Part shown: positions 17,099-24,728 of the stretch, piece after piece | Numbering within the stretch: position 1 is the stretch's first letter | Layout: each line of letters opens with the position of its first letter | NCBI RefSeq assembly: GCF_008033115.1 | Contig: NZ_CP041203.1 | Span: forward strand, 3,472,001-3,536,000 | From: Cellulomonas sp. Y8 | Lineage (GTDB): Bacteria; Actinomycetota; Actinomycetes; Actinomycetales; Cellulomonadaceae | Direction of reading: 5' to 3' | Length of the DNA: 64,000 nt | The notes under the pieces: model-generated | Database searches by the model: none | Seen by the model: the letters and a program-made list of their open reading frames with translations, nothing else | What the model was told of the DNA's origin: nothing | Translations under genes and position numbers: made by a program

Positions 17099-17366
17099 TG
17101 TGGTGCTCCGAAGCCGAGGTGCGACGACGTTCGCGCACGTCGCACCAGGTTTCTCGCGCAGCTCGCTTCGTCCCAACGATGCGCGGCGGCCCTGGGGCTG
17201 AGCCGAGGGAACCGGGGTCGATAGTGCCAAATCGGAGCGCCCGGCGCACGTCGGCCCCGCATCCCCGGTTGCACTCGCGTCCCCGCCCCCTACTCTGGCC
17301 TCCCCGTCGCGCCCGGCACCCCTTCGCGCGGGCCGGGCCCTCGGCGGGCGCCGCGGCCCCGCCGGG

Positions 17367-17372
17367 TAGCAT
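17367..17372 (+). promoter_or_regulatory. Leaderless -10 box for plsC
   Basis: TAGCAT ends eight bases before the GTG at 17381. The rest of the gap from 17099 shows no gene or strong hairpin. Confidence 0.5.
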
Positions 17373-17380
17373 CGGCTCCC

Positions 17381-18109
17381 GTGCATCCCCCCCGTGCGAA
17401 CCGGTCCTACCGCAACATCGCCCGCGTGCTGCGCCCCGTGCTGTACGCGATCACGCGGCGCGACTGGCGGGGCGCCGAGCACCTGCCGGCCGGAACCGGC
17501 TTCATCGCCGCCGGGAACCACATGACGAACGTCGACCCGGTCACGTTCGCGCACTACCTCTACGACAACGGGGTGGCGCCGAAGATCCTCGCGAAGTCGT
17601 CGCTGTTCGGCGTGCCGGTCCTCGGCTGGGTCCTGCGCACGTCGGGGCAGATCCCCGTCTACCGGAACACCTCGAAGGCGGGCGACTCGCTGCGCGCCGC
17701 CGAGGCCGCCCTCGCCGCGGGTGAGTGCGTCGCGGTGTTCCCGGAGGGCACGCTGACCCGCGACCCGGACCTGTGGCCGATGGTGGCCAAGACCGGCGTC
17801 GCTCGCCTGGCGCTCACCTCGCGCGTGCCCGTCGTCCCGATCGCCCAGTGGGGCGCCCAGGACCTGCTCGGGCGGTACAAGAAGCTCTTCAAGCCGATCC
17901 CGCCCAAGAAGGTCACGGTCGTCGCCGGACCCCCGGTCGACCTGTCCGACCTCTACGACCGGCCGCTCGACGCCGCGACGCTCCGCGAGGCCACCGGCCG
18001 CGTCATGGCCGCGATCACCGCCCTGCTCGCCGACGTGCGGGGCGGGACGCCGCCGGCGCAGCCGTACGACATGCGGCGCCCGGGCGGCGCGTCGACGGAC
18101 CTCACGTGA
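17381..18109 (+). CDS. plsC: 1-acyl-sn-glycerol-3-phosphate acyltransferase
   Basis: PlsC makes phosphatidic acid from lysophosphatidic acid at the membrane. The 242-residue protein has the acyltransferase HX4D motif in GNHMTNVDPV (H47, D52), the substrate motif FPEGTLTRD (120-128) and a VPVVPIAQWG block. It begins with a basic amphipathic N-terminus and lacks a clear transmembrane helix, so it is probably peripheral. Its stop overlaps the start of gpsA (GTGA), pairing two steps of phospholipid synthesis: glycerol-3-phosphate supply and acylation. Confidence 0.9.
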   Translation: MHPPRANRSYRNIARVLRPVLYAITRRDWRGAEHLPAGTGFIAAGNHMTNVDPVTFAHYLYDNGVAPKILAKSSLFGVPVLGWVLRTSGQIPVYRNTSKAGDSLRAAEAALAAGECVAVFPEGTLTRDPDLWPMVAKTGVARLALTSRVPVVPIAQWGAQDLLGRYKKLFKPIPPKKVTVVAGPPVDLSDLYDRPLDAATLREATGRVMAAITALLADVRGGTPPAQPYDMRRPGGASTDLT

Positions 18110-19107
18110 CCCGCGCCGCCGTCCTCGGGGCCGGCGCCTGGGGCACCACGTTCGCCGCCGTCCTCGCCGACGCGGGGTGCGACGTCACCGTCTGGGGCCG
18201 CGACGCGGCCGTGTGCGAGGCCATCGCCCGCGACCACCGCAACGAGCGCTACCTGCCCGGGATCGACCTGCCCGAGCGCGTGACGGGGGAGGCCGACCCG
18301 GCCGCCGCCGTCGCGGGGGCGGACGTCGTCGCGGTCGCCGTGCCGTCCCAGTCCGCGCGCGCCGTGCTGACCCCGCTCGCCGACGTGCTCGCGCCGGGCG
18401 CGGTCGCCGTGTCGCTGATGAAGGGCGTCGAGCTCACCACCGACCGGCGGATGAGCGAGGTCATGGGGGAGGCGCTGGGCCTGCCTGCCGAGCGCCTCGC
18501 CGTCCTGTCCGGGCCGAACCTGGCCGCCGAGATCGCCGCGCGCCAGCCCACCGCCACCGTCGTGGCCTCGGCGGACGCCGGCACCGCCGAGCGGGTCGCC
18601 GCCGCGTGCGCGTCGGGGTACTTCCGGCCGTACACGAACGACGACGTCGTGGGCGTCGAGCTGTGCGGCGCCGTGAAGAACGTCATCGCGCTGGCCGTGG
18701 GCATCTCCCAGGGGCGCGGGCTCGGCTACAACACGATGGCGACCGTGATCACGCGGGGCCTGGTGGAGATCACGCGGCTCGGCCTGGCGCTGGGCGCGAA
18801 GGCCGAGACCTTCCCCGGTCTGGCGGGCATGGGCGACCTGATGGCGACCTGCGCCTCCCCCGACTCGCGGAACCACCGGCTGGGCCTGGCCGTCGGTCGC
18901 GGGCTGTCGCTCGACGAGGCCGTGGCGGCGACCGGCGGCACGGCCGAGGGCGTGAAGTCGTCCCGGTCCGTGCTCGACCTGGCCGAGCGCGTCGGCGTCG
19001 AGATGCCGATCACCGCCGCCGTCGTGCAGGTGCTGCACGAGGGGCTGCCCGTCGACGCGCTCGCCCCGCTGCTGCTCGGCCGGCCCCGCAAGGCCGAGGG
19101 CGTCTAG
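18106..19107 (+). CDS. gpsA: NAD(P)H-dependent glycerol-3-phosphate dehydrogenase
   Basis: GpsA reduces dihydroxyacetone phosphate to sn-glycerol 3-phosphate, the backbone of phospholipids. The 333-residue protein has the Rossmann motif LGAGAWGTTFA (7-17), the domain signature GAVKNVIALAVGI and LGYNTMATVITRGLVEI. The GTG start overlaps the plsC stop by four bases, so the two are translated together. It ends four bases from the stop of a convergent gene, so the two transcripts must overlap or share termination signals. Confidence 0.95.
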   Translation: MTRAAVLGAGAWGTTFAAVLADAGCDVTVWGRDAAVCEAIARDHRNERYLPGIDLPERVTGEADPAAAVAGADVVAVAVPSQSARAVLTPLADVLAPGAVAVSLMKGVELTTDRRMSEVMGEALGLPAERLAVLSGPNLAAEIAARQPTATVVASADAGTAERVAAACASGYFRPYTNDDVVGVELCGAVKNVIALAVGISQGRGLGYNTMATVITRGLVEITRLGLALGAKAETFPGLAGMGDLMATCASPDSRNHRLGLAVGRGLSLDEAVAATGGTAEGVKSSRSVLDLAERVGVEMPITAAVVQVLHEGLPVDALAPLLLGRPRKAEGV

Positions 19108-19111
19108 CCCG

Positions 19112-20278
19112 TCAGCCCCGCAGCGCGCGGTCCAGGTCCCGCCAGAGGTCCTCGACGTCCTCGATGCCGACGCTCAGCCGCAGCAGGTCCTCCGGCACCG
19201 TCGGCGACTCGGTGGCGAACCGGCGGCGGCGCTCGATGCTCGACTCCACGCCGCCGAGGCTCGTCGCGGGGACCCACAGCCGCAGCGCGGCGACGACCGC
19301 GTCCGCGCCGGCCGCCCCGCCCGCCGGGCGCAGCCCGATGATCGAGCCGTATCCCGCCATCTGCGCGGTCGCGCGCTCGTGGCCGGGGTCGCCGGGGAGG
19401 CCGGGGTGCCGCACCTCGACGACGCCGGGGTGCGCCGCGAGCCGCTGCGCCAGGTCGAGGGCGGTGCGCTGCGCGCGCTCGACGCGCAGCGCGAGGGTGC
19501 GGATGCCGCGCAGGGCCAGGTAGACCTCGAACGGGCCGGCGATCGCGCCGTGCACCGTGCGGTAGCCGTGCAGCTGCTCCCGCAGGGCCGCGTCGTCGGT
19601 GAGCACCGCGCCGAGCACGACGTCGCTGTGCCCCGCGAGGCACTTGGTCACCGAGTGCACGACGACGTCCGCCCCGTGCTCCAGCGGGCGCTGCACGAGC
19701 GGCGTCGCGAACGTGTTGTCCACGGCCACCAGCGCACCGGCGGCGTGGCCCGCGGCGACCAGCGCCGGCAGGTCCGCCACCTCGAGCATCGGGTTGGTGG
19801 GCGACTCCACCCAGAGCAGCGACGTGGCGCGGCCCGTGGGGGACGCGGCCGGGTCCAGCGCGGCGACGACGGCGTCCGTGTCCGCGATGTCGACCTGCTG
19901 CACCTCGACGTCGGAGCGCTCCGCCAGGTCGCGGGCGTAGCCCAGCGTCACCTGGTACGCGTGCCGGGGGAGGACCAGCCGGCCGCCGTGCGGGACGAGC
20001 GACAGCGCCGCGGCGATCGCGGCCATGCCGGAGCCGAGCACCAGCGCCGGGTGCGCCGAGCCCTCCAGCGCGCCGAGCGTCGCCTCGAACGGGCCCCAGG
20101 TCTCGGTGTCGCCGCGGGCGTACATCATCTCGCCGGGCTGCGGCACGCCCTGCGACACGTACGTCGAGGACAGCACCACCGGGGGGTTCACGGGTGCGCC
20201 CTGCGCGCGGGCGGGGCGGCCCGCCGTCACGGCGAGGGTCTCGCGGGACAGGTCGGCGTCGTGCTCGTGCTGGGTCAC
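19112..20278 (-). CDS. Trans-sulfuration PLP enzyme (cystathionine gamma-lyase/synthase family)
   Basis: The 388-residue cytosolic enzyme belongs to the Cys/Met metabolism PLP family. The PLP lysine is in [11 protein letters not shown] (K212), the aspartate that holds the pyridine nitrogen is in [10 protein letters not shown] (D187), and the phosphate-binding tyrosine/arginine of the neighbouring subunit are in MMYARGD (Y53, R55). These residues do not separate gamma-synthase, gamma-lyase and beta-lyase. The GTG at 20278 follows a -10 box by seven bases. Its promoter is back-to-back with that of ddl. Confidence 0.85.
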   Translation of the reverse strand: MTQHEHDADLSRETLAVTAGRPARAQGAPVNPPVVLSSTYVSQGVPQPGEMMYARGDTETWGPFEATLGALEGSAHPALVLGSGMAAIAAALSLVPHGGRLVLPRHAYQVTLGYARDLAERSDVEVQQVDIADTDAVVAALDPAASPTGRATSLLWVESPTNPMLEVADLPALVAAGHAAGALVAVDNTFATPLVQRPLEHGADVVVHSVTKCLAGHSDVVLGAVLTDDAALREQLHGYRTVHGAIAGPFEVYLALRGIRTLALRVERAQRTALDLAQRLAAHPGVVEVRHPGLPGDPGHERATAQMAGYGSIIGLRPAGGAAGADAVVAALRLWVPATSLGGVESSIERRRRFATESPTVPEDLLRLSVGIEDVEDLWRDLDRALRG

Positions 20279-20285
20279 GGGCCGC

Positions 20286-20291
20286 AGGCTA
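20286..20291 (-). promoter_or_regulatory. Leaderless -10 box for the trans-sulfuration gene
   Basis: TAGCCT on the minus strand ends seven bases before the GTG at 20278. Confidence 0.5.
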
Positions 20292-20334
20292 CGCGCACGC
20301 GCGCGGCGTCGACGGTCCCGTCCCACCCAGCGGC

Positions 20335-20340
20335 TAGGCT
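20335..20340 (+). promoter_or_regulatory. Leaderless -10 box for ddl
   Basis: TAGGCT ends eight bases before the ATG at 20349. It lies in the 70-bp divergent gap shared with the trans-sulfuration gene. Confidence 0.5.
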
Positions 20341-20348
20341 GCCGGGCG

Positions 20349-21503
20349 ATGTCCAGCCTCCCTGAGCCCGTGTCCGGGCCTGCCGCGTCCGCCGCCAGCC
20401 GCCCCCGGGTGCTCGTGCTGTTCGGGGGCCGCTCGAGCGAGCACGCCATCTCCTGCGCCACCGCCGGGGCCGTGCTCCGCGCGATCGACCGGGAGCGGTA
20501 CGACGTGCTGCCGATCGGCATCACCCCGCAGGGCCGGTGGGTGCGCGTCGCCGACGACCCGGACCGCTGGGCCATCGTCGACGGCCGGCTGCCCGAGGTC
20601 GAGGCCGTGCCCGAGCAGGTCCTGCTCCCGCAGGAGGTCGGCTCGCGGGAGCTGCAGGTCATCGAGCCCGGGTCGCCCGCCGTCGACCTCGGCGCCGTCG
20701 ACGTCGTCCTGCCGCTGCTGCACGGCCCGTTCGGGGAGGACGGGACGCTCCAGGGCATGCTCGAGCTCGCCGACGTCCGGTACGTCGGCGCGGGTGTGCT
20801 GGCCTCCGCCGTGGGCATGGACAAGCACTTCATGAAGGTCGTCCTCGCCGGCGCCGGCCTGCCCGTCGGGCCGTTCGTCACCCTGCGCGGCGACGACCTG
20901 GAGACCGACCGGGACGGCGTGCGGGCGCGGATCGAGGCGCTCGGCCTGCCGCTGTTCGTCAAGCCGGCCCGCGCCGGGTCCAGCATCGGCATCACCCGGG
21001 TCGTCGACCCCGCCGACCTGCCCGCCGCCGTCGCCGCCGCCCAGGAGCACGACCCGAAGGTCGTGGTCGAGGCCGGCATCGTCGGGCGCGAGATCGAGTG
21101 CGCCGTCCTCGGCGGCCGCGGCGGCGCGCGCCCCCGGGCGTCCCTGCCGGGCGAGATCGTCGTCACCGACGCGACCCACGGGTTCTACGACTTCGAGGCC
21201 AAGTACCTCGACGAGGCGGCGGTCCAGCTGTCGTGCCCCGCCGACCTGCCCGAGGACGTCATCGCCCGCGTGCAGGACGTCGCCGTGCGGACCTTCGAGG
21301 CCGTCGACGGCGAGGGGCTCGGGCGCGTCGACGTGTTCGTCACGCCCGGCGGCGAGGTGGTCGTCAACGAGATCAACACCATGCCGGGGTTCACGCCGTT
21401 CTCGATGTACCCCCGGATGTGGCAGCAGAGCGGGCTGTCCTACGCCGACCTGCTGGACGAGCTGCTGCAGCTCGCGCTCGAGCGGCCGACCGGGCTGCGC
21501 TGA
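20349..21503 (+). CDS. ddl: D-alanine--D-alanine ligase
   Basis: Ddl joins two D-alanines with ATP for the peptidoglycan pentapeptide. The 384-residue ATP-grasp protein has the N-terminal signature LVLFGGRSSEHAISC, the block PLLHGPFGEDGTLQGMLEL, the ATP-binding loop KPARAGSSIGITRV, and the catalytic metal site VVVNEINTMPGFTPFSMYPR. The ATG at 20349 follows a -10 box by eight bases and gives the usual short leader before the first strand. The ligase-type N-terminal glutamate (SSEH) and the serine of GSSIG are present, so it should be active. Confidence 0.95.
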   Translation: MSSLPEPVSGPAASAASRPRVLVLFGGRSSEHAISCATAGAVLRAIDRERYDVLPIGITPQGRWVRVADDPDRWAIVDGRLPEVEAVPEQVLLPQEVGSRELQVIEPGSPAVDLGAVDVVLPLLHGPFGEDGTLQGMLELADVRYVGAGVLASAVGMDKHFMKVVLAGAGLPVGPFVTLRGDDLETDRDGVRARIEALGLPLFVKPARAGSSIGITRVVDPADLPAAVAAAQEHDPKVVVEAGIVGREIECAVLGGRGGARPRASLPGEIVVTDATHGFYDFEAKYLDEAAVQLSCPADLPEDVIARVQDVAVRTFEAVDGEGLGRVDVFVTPGGEVVVNEINTMPGFTPFSMYPRMWQQSGLSYADLLDELLQLALERPTGLR

Positions 21504-21536
21504 GGCGGTCGCGGGCGCCGGGGGCGTCTGCGGGCG

Positions 21537-22199
21537 TCAGAGGCAGGCGCGGGTCGCCTCGACCTGGGCGATCGCGGGGCTGAGCGCGTCAAGGAACGAC
21601 GTCGACCGCTCCGCGACCACCGCCGCCGGGACGTGCACCTCCACCGCGGGGTCGCGGCCGTAGGTCAGGAACGTCCAGTCGGACGAGCCGGGGTCGAGCA
21701 GCGCGTCCGCGCCGGACGACGGGTCCTCGCCGGACGACGGGTCCGCGGTGGGGTCGGCCGTCGCGCCGGGGTCGGCGGTCGCCGGGCCGGCTCCGTCGCC
21801 GTCGTCGGCGCCCTCGTCGTCGGGGCCGGCGCCGGCGTCCGCGGGCTCCGCGTCGGCCCGCACCAGCCAGTCGATGCTGGTCCCGCTCGCCGTCTCCATC
21901 GTCACGCACTGCTCGGTCGTCGGGCCGGGCACCGCCACGCCGCAGCGCAGCGTCACCGGGTCCGTCGGGTCGCCCCACGCCCAGGTCGCCTGGCTCGTCG
22001 TGCGGAGCTCGGCCAGCCCGTCGCCGAGCTGCTCGGGCAGCGCCAGCACCACCCGCGCGCACGCCGGGTCCGCCGCGTCGGGGGCCACCGCGACCCCGAC
22101 GGTCGACGCGCACCCCGCGAGGAGCGGGACGCCGGCCAGCGCCAGCGCGGCCGTCCCGGCGGCGGTGCGGACGGGGCGTCGGCGGGGGGAGCGGCTCAC
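21537..22199 (-). CDS. DUF3515 lipoprotein
   Basis: The 220-residue protein has a basic N-terminus, a hydrophobic stretch and a lipobox (PLLAGC), so it is a secreted lipoprotein. The body matches the actinobacterial DUF3515 family (CARVVLALPEQLGDG, WAWGDPTDPVTLRCGVA, WTFLTYGRDPAVEVHVP). An Asp/Gly/Pro-rich low-complexity linker fills about residues 115-165. The function is not known. The family normally lies between ddl and thiL, exactly as here, which hints at an envelope role. The GTG at 22199 is chosen because the -10 box TACCGT ends seven bases before it; a GTG three codons upstream overlaps that box. Confidence 0.8.
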   Translation of the reverse strand: MSRSPRRRPVRTAAGTAALALAGVPLLAGCASTVGVAVAPDAADPACARVVLALPEQLGDGLAELRTTSQATWAWGDPTDPVTLRCGVAVPGPTTEQCVTMETASGTSIDWLVRADAEPADAGAGPDDEGADDGDGAGPATADPGATADPTADPSSGEDPSSGADALLDPGSSDWTFLTYGRDPAVEVHVPAAVVAERSTSFLDALSPAIAQVEATRACL

Positions 22200-22206
22200 G
22201 GGAGCC

Positions 22207-22212
22207 ACGGTA
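22207..22212 (-). promoter_or_regulatory. Leaderless -10 box for the DUF3515 gene
   Basis: TACCGT on the minus strand ends seven bases before the GTG at 22199 and sets the start. Confidence 0.5.
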
Positions 22213-22265
22213 ACCCGGCGCGGGCGGCGGTCCGGAACCGGGGGGCTTCCTCGCCGAGGGGGTAG

Positions 22266-22312
22266 CCGACACGTCGAGTGCCTACCCAGGGGATGGGCAC
22301 TCGACGTGTCGG
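22266..22312. repeat. Long palindrome in the DUF3515-thiL divergent gap
   Basis: The arms 22266-22282 and 22296-22312 are an exact 17-bp inverted repeat (CCGACACGTCGAGTGCC and complement) with a 13-base loop. It lies between divergent promoters, so it is not a terminator for either neighbour. Sixteen bases of its left arm recur with two changes in the loop of another long palindrome at 54884-54899. Confidence 0.7.
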
Positions 22313-22350
22313 TTGCTCACTCGCGGGTCGGCCGCGCGCCGCAGTGCGGC

Positions 22351-22424
22351 CGGGCGCGGGGCGTGCGGCGGCGAGCGGGGCGCCGGTCGGGCGCGGGGCG
22401 TGCGGCCGCGAGCGGGGTGCCGGT
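22351..22424. repeat. Tandem duplication, 2 x 37 bp, before thiL
   Basis: Positions 22351-22387 and 22388-22424 are direct copies that begin CGGGCGCGGGGCGTGCGGC and differ at two of 37 positions. The duplication ends 11 bp before the thiL -10 box, so it lies just where -35 and activator sites would be. Confidence 0.75.
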
Positions 22425-22435
22425 GCCACGGGCGC

Positions 22436-22441
22436 TACCGT
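22436..22441 (+). promoter_or_regulatory. Leaderless -10 box for thiL
   Basis: TACCGT ends seven bases before the GTG at 22449 and decides the start; in-frame codons further upstream run through the tandem repeat. Confidence 0.5.
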
Positions 22442-22448
22442 GGCGGGC

Positions 22449-23468
22449 GTGACCGACCGCGCCGCCCCCGACCTGTCCGACGCCGCCGGCCCCACCGTGG
22501 CGGACCTGTCCGAGGACGGCCTGCTCGCGCGGATCTTCCCGCACCTCCCCGCCGGCGACCGCACGCTGCTCGGGCCGGGCGACGACGCCGCCGTGCTCGC
22601 CGCCCCGGACGGGCGGTTCGTCGTGTCGACCGACGTCCTCGTCGAGGACCGGCACTTCCGGCGCGCGTGGTCCAGCGGCGAGGACGTCGGCTGGCGCGCC
22701 GCCATGCAGAACCTCGCCGACGTCGCCGCGATGGGCGCCCGGCCGACCGCGATCGTCGTGTCGCTGGTCGTCCCCGGCGACCTGCCCGTCGCGTGGGTCG
22801 AGGGCCTGGCGCGCGGGCTCGGCGCGGCGTGCGCGACCGTCGGGGCCGGCGTCGTCGGCGGTGACCTGTCCGGGGGTGCGTCCGTCGTCGTCGCGGTGAC
22901 CGTGCACGGCGACCTCGCGGGGGCCGACCCGGTCCTGCGCTCCGGCGCCCGGCCCGGGGACGTCGTCGCGCTCGCGGGGACGGTGGGCCGCTCGGCCGCG
23001 GGGCTCGCGCTCCTCGACGCGGGGTGCGCGGACGCCGACCCGGCGGTCGTCGCCGTCCACCGCCGCCCGCAGCCGCCCCTCGCGGCGGGCCCAGCCGCCG
23101 CGGCAGGCGGCGCCACCGCGATGCTCGACGTCTCGGACGGGCTGCTGCGCGACGGCGAGCGGCTGGCCGCGGCGAGCGGCGTCGTGCTGGACCTCGACGA
23201 CCCGGCGGACGCCCTCGGCGACGACCTCGACGCCCTGGCCGTGGCCGCCGCCGCCCTCGGCACCGACCCGGTCGGCTGGGTGCTGGGCGGGGGCGAGGAC
23301 CACGGCCTGCTCGCGACGTTCCCCGCGGCGGCCGCGCTGCCGGAGGAGTTCCGTCGGATCGGCGTGGTGGCCGAGGCCGGTGCGGGCGCGGACGGCGCGG
23401 CGGGCACGGTGCTCGTCGGCGGCGCGCGGCCGGTGGTCGCGACCGGCTGGGAGCACTTCCGGCGCTAG
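22449..23468 (+). CDS. thiL: Thiamine-monophosphate kinase
   Basis: ThiL phosphorylates thiamine monophosphate to the active cofactor thiamine diphosphate, using ATP. The 339-residue protein begins with the family hallmark GPGDDAAVLA and shows the Mg-ATP acidic clusters VSTDVLVEDRHF, VVGGDLSGG and MLDVSDGLLRDGERL. It has the PurM/AIR-synthase fold. The GTG at 22449 is set by the -10 box. It is monocistronic here, with no other thiamine gene nearby. Confidence 0.93.
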   Translation: MTDRAAPDLSDAAGPTVADLSEDGLLARIFPHLPAGDRTLLGPGDDAAVLAAPDGRFVVSTDVLVEDRHFRRAWSSGEDVGWRAAMQNLADVAAMGARPTAIVVSLVVPGDLPVAWVEGLARGLGAACATVGAGVVGGDLSGGASVVVAVTVHGDLAGADPVLRSGARPGDVVALAGTVGRSAAGLALLDAGCADADPAVVAVHRRPQPPLAAGPAAAAGGATAMLDVSDGLLRDGERLAAASGVVLDLDDPADALGDDLDALAVAAAALGTDPVGWVLGGGEDHGLLATFPAAAALPEEFRRIGVVAEAGAGADGAAGTVLVGGARPVVATGWEHFRR

Positions 23469-23529
23469 TGAGTCGGTCGTGGCCGATCCGGCAGAGCGTG
23501 GCGATCGAGTCCGCCGGTGTCGGCATCGG

Positions 23530-24051
23530 TCAGCGCCGGCGGTAGCGGACCTCGAGCAGGTCGGCGCCGCCGACGTCCTCGGTGCGCTCGGTGCCGTCGG
23601 GCTGGAAGCCGTGCCGGCGGTAGAAGTGCCGGGCGCGCTCGTTGTCGGCGAACACCCAGAGCGTGACGGGGATGCGCGGCGGGACGTCCTGCATGGCGGT
23701 GCGCAGGAGCTCGCGCGCGACGCCGGACCCCCACATCCCGTGGTCGAGGTAGAGGGCGTACACCTGCAGCGCGGAGCGTTCGGCGTCCTCGTCGAGGGCG
23801 GGGCCGAGGGAGATGAACCCGACGACCTCCTCGGGCTCGAGGGTCGCGACCCACGCGCGCAGCCGGCTCCCGTGCGCGAGGTCGCGCTGCCAGACCTCGG
23901 TGCGCCGGTCGACGTCGAGGGAGGAGAGGTAGCTGTCGGGGACGAGGCCCGCGTACGCGTGCTGCCACGTCCGGACGTGCACGGCGGCGATGCCGGCGGC
24001 GTCCCGGGGCTCGGCGGGCCGGACCGTGTGCTCGCGGCGCTGCTCGCTCAT
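23530..24051 (-). CDS. GNAT-family N-acetyltransferase
   Basis: The 173-residue protein is a GCN5-related acetyltransferase. It has the N-terminal strand and helix TVRPAEPRDAAGIAAVHVRT, the acetyl-CoA pyrophosphate loop in GMWGSGVARELL (Q/R-x-x-G-x-G/A variant) and the late motif DNERARHFYRRHGFQPDGT, with the tyrosine of motif B. The acceptor is unknown. The ATG at 24051 follows CACGCT by six bases. The gene faces thiL, with 61 bp between stops and no clear terminator. Confidence 0.82.
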   Translation of the reverse strand: MSEQRREHTVRPAEPRDAAGIAAVHVRTWQHAYAGLVPDSYLSSLDVDRRTEVWQRDLAHGSRLRAWVATLEPEEVVGFISLGPALDEDAERSALQVYALYLDHGMWGSGVARELLRTAMQDVPPRIPVTLWVFADNERARHFYRRHGFQPDGTERTEDVGGADLLEVRYRRR

Positions 24052-24057
24052 GCGCTC

Positions 24058-24063
24058 AGCGTG
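24058..24063 (-). promoter_or_regulatory. Possible leaderless -10 box for the GNAT gene
   Basis: CACGCT on the minus strand ends six bases before the ATG at 24051. The same hexamer serves the hydroxyacid dehydrogenase gene at 36858-36863. Confidence 0.35.
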
Positions 24064-24137
24064 CCACACCCGGCGGCGCCGCCACAGGGCGTTCTCCCGG
24101 TCGCCCGGTGGTCGGCCCGGATCGCCCCCGGGCAGCA

Positions 24138-24172
24138 CGAAGGCCCGCGCGGACGAACCGCACGGGCCTTCG
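24138..24172 (-). terminator. rpmB terminator
   Basis: The arms 24138-24147 and 24163-24172 (CGAAGGCCCG and complement) pair exactly, and the stem continues inward with one mismatch. It begins 12 bp after the rpmB stop. Confidence 0.65.
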
Positions 24173-24183
24173 AGAGAGGTCGC

Positions 24184-24375
24184 TCAGACGGCGCGCTGGA
24201 CCTTGCCGGCCTTGAGGCACGAGGTGCAGACGTTGAGGCGCTTCGGGGTGCCCGCGACCACCACGCGCACGCGCTGGATGTTCGGGTTCCAGCGGCGCTT
24301 GGTGCGCACGTGCGAGTGCGAGATGCTGTGCCCGAAGCTCGGGCCCTTGGCGCAGACGTCGCAGTTGGCAGCCAC
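24184..24375 (-). CDS. rpmB: 50S ribosomal protein L28 (zinc type)
   Basis: The 63-residue protein is L28 of the large subunit. Two CxxC pairs (NCDVCAKG near the start, NVCTSCLK near the end) make it the zinc-binding C+ form, as opposed to the cysteine-free paralogue many actinobacteria induce under zinc starvation. The GTG follows AGGAGA. A promoter lies 145-175 bp upstream, leaving a long leader. It is divergent from the DAK-recG operon, the reverse of the rpmB-DAK-recG order seen in many Gram-positives. Confidence 0.95.
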   Translation of the reverse strand: MAANCDVCAKGPSFGHSISHSHVRTKRRWNPNIQRVRVVVAGTPKRLNVCTSCLKAGKVQRAV

Positions 24376-24521
24376 GGTCTTCTCCTGATCCGGTCATTGC
24401 ACGCCGCTCGGGAAGGAGCCCCGGGCGGCAAGTCCTGGTTGGTCGGTGGGGCCCGCACCGGCGGTCCGAGGACCGTTCCGAGGGGCACACCCGTGCCCGG
24501 CAGTGGCCAGGCAACCGGACA

Positions 24522-24551
24522 AGACTAGCCCACGACTGCCGTGACCCTCAA
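24522..24551 (-). promoter_or_regulatory. rpmB promoter
   Basis: On the minus strand, TTGAGG (24546-24551) and TAGTCT (24522-24527) are 18 bp apart. This leaves an untranslated leader of about 140 nt before rpmB, in which no known regulatory RNA is obvious to me. The rest of the 353-bp gap towards the DAK gene shows no further gene. Confidence 0.5.
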
Positions 24552-24728
24552 AACGACGTCCGTCACACCTCGCGGGCGGACCGGTGGCGGGGCCCGGCCG
24601 GGGGACGACCGGGGTCCTGTGGGTCGCGTGCGGCAGAGTAGGGGACGCGCGGGCGAGCGGCTCGCGCGGTCGTCGGCGGGCCGGGTGCCGGACGGACGAC
24701 CGGGACGACGAGAGGACTGCGCGCGGAC

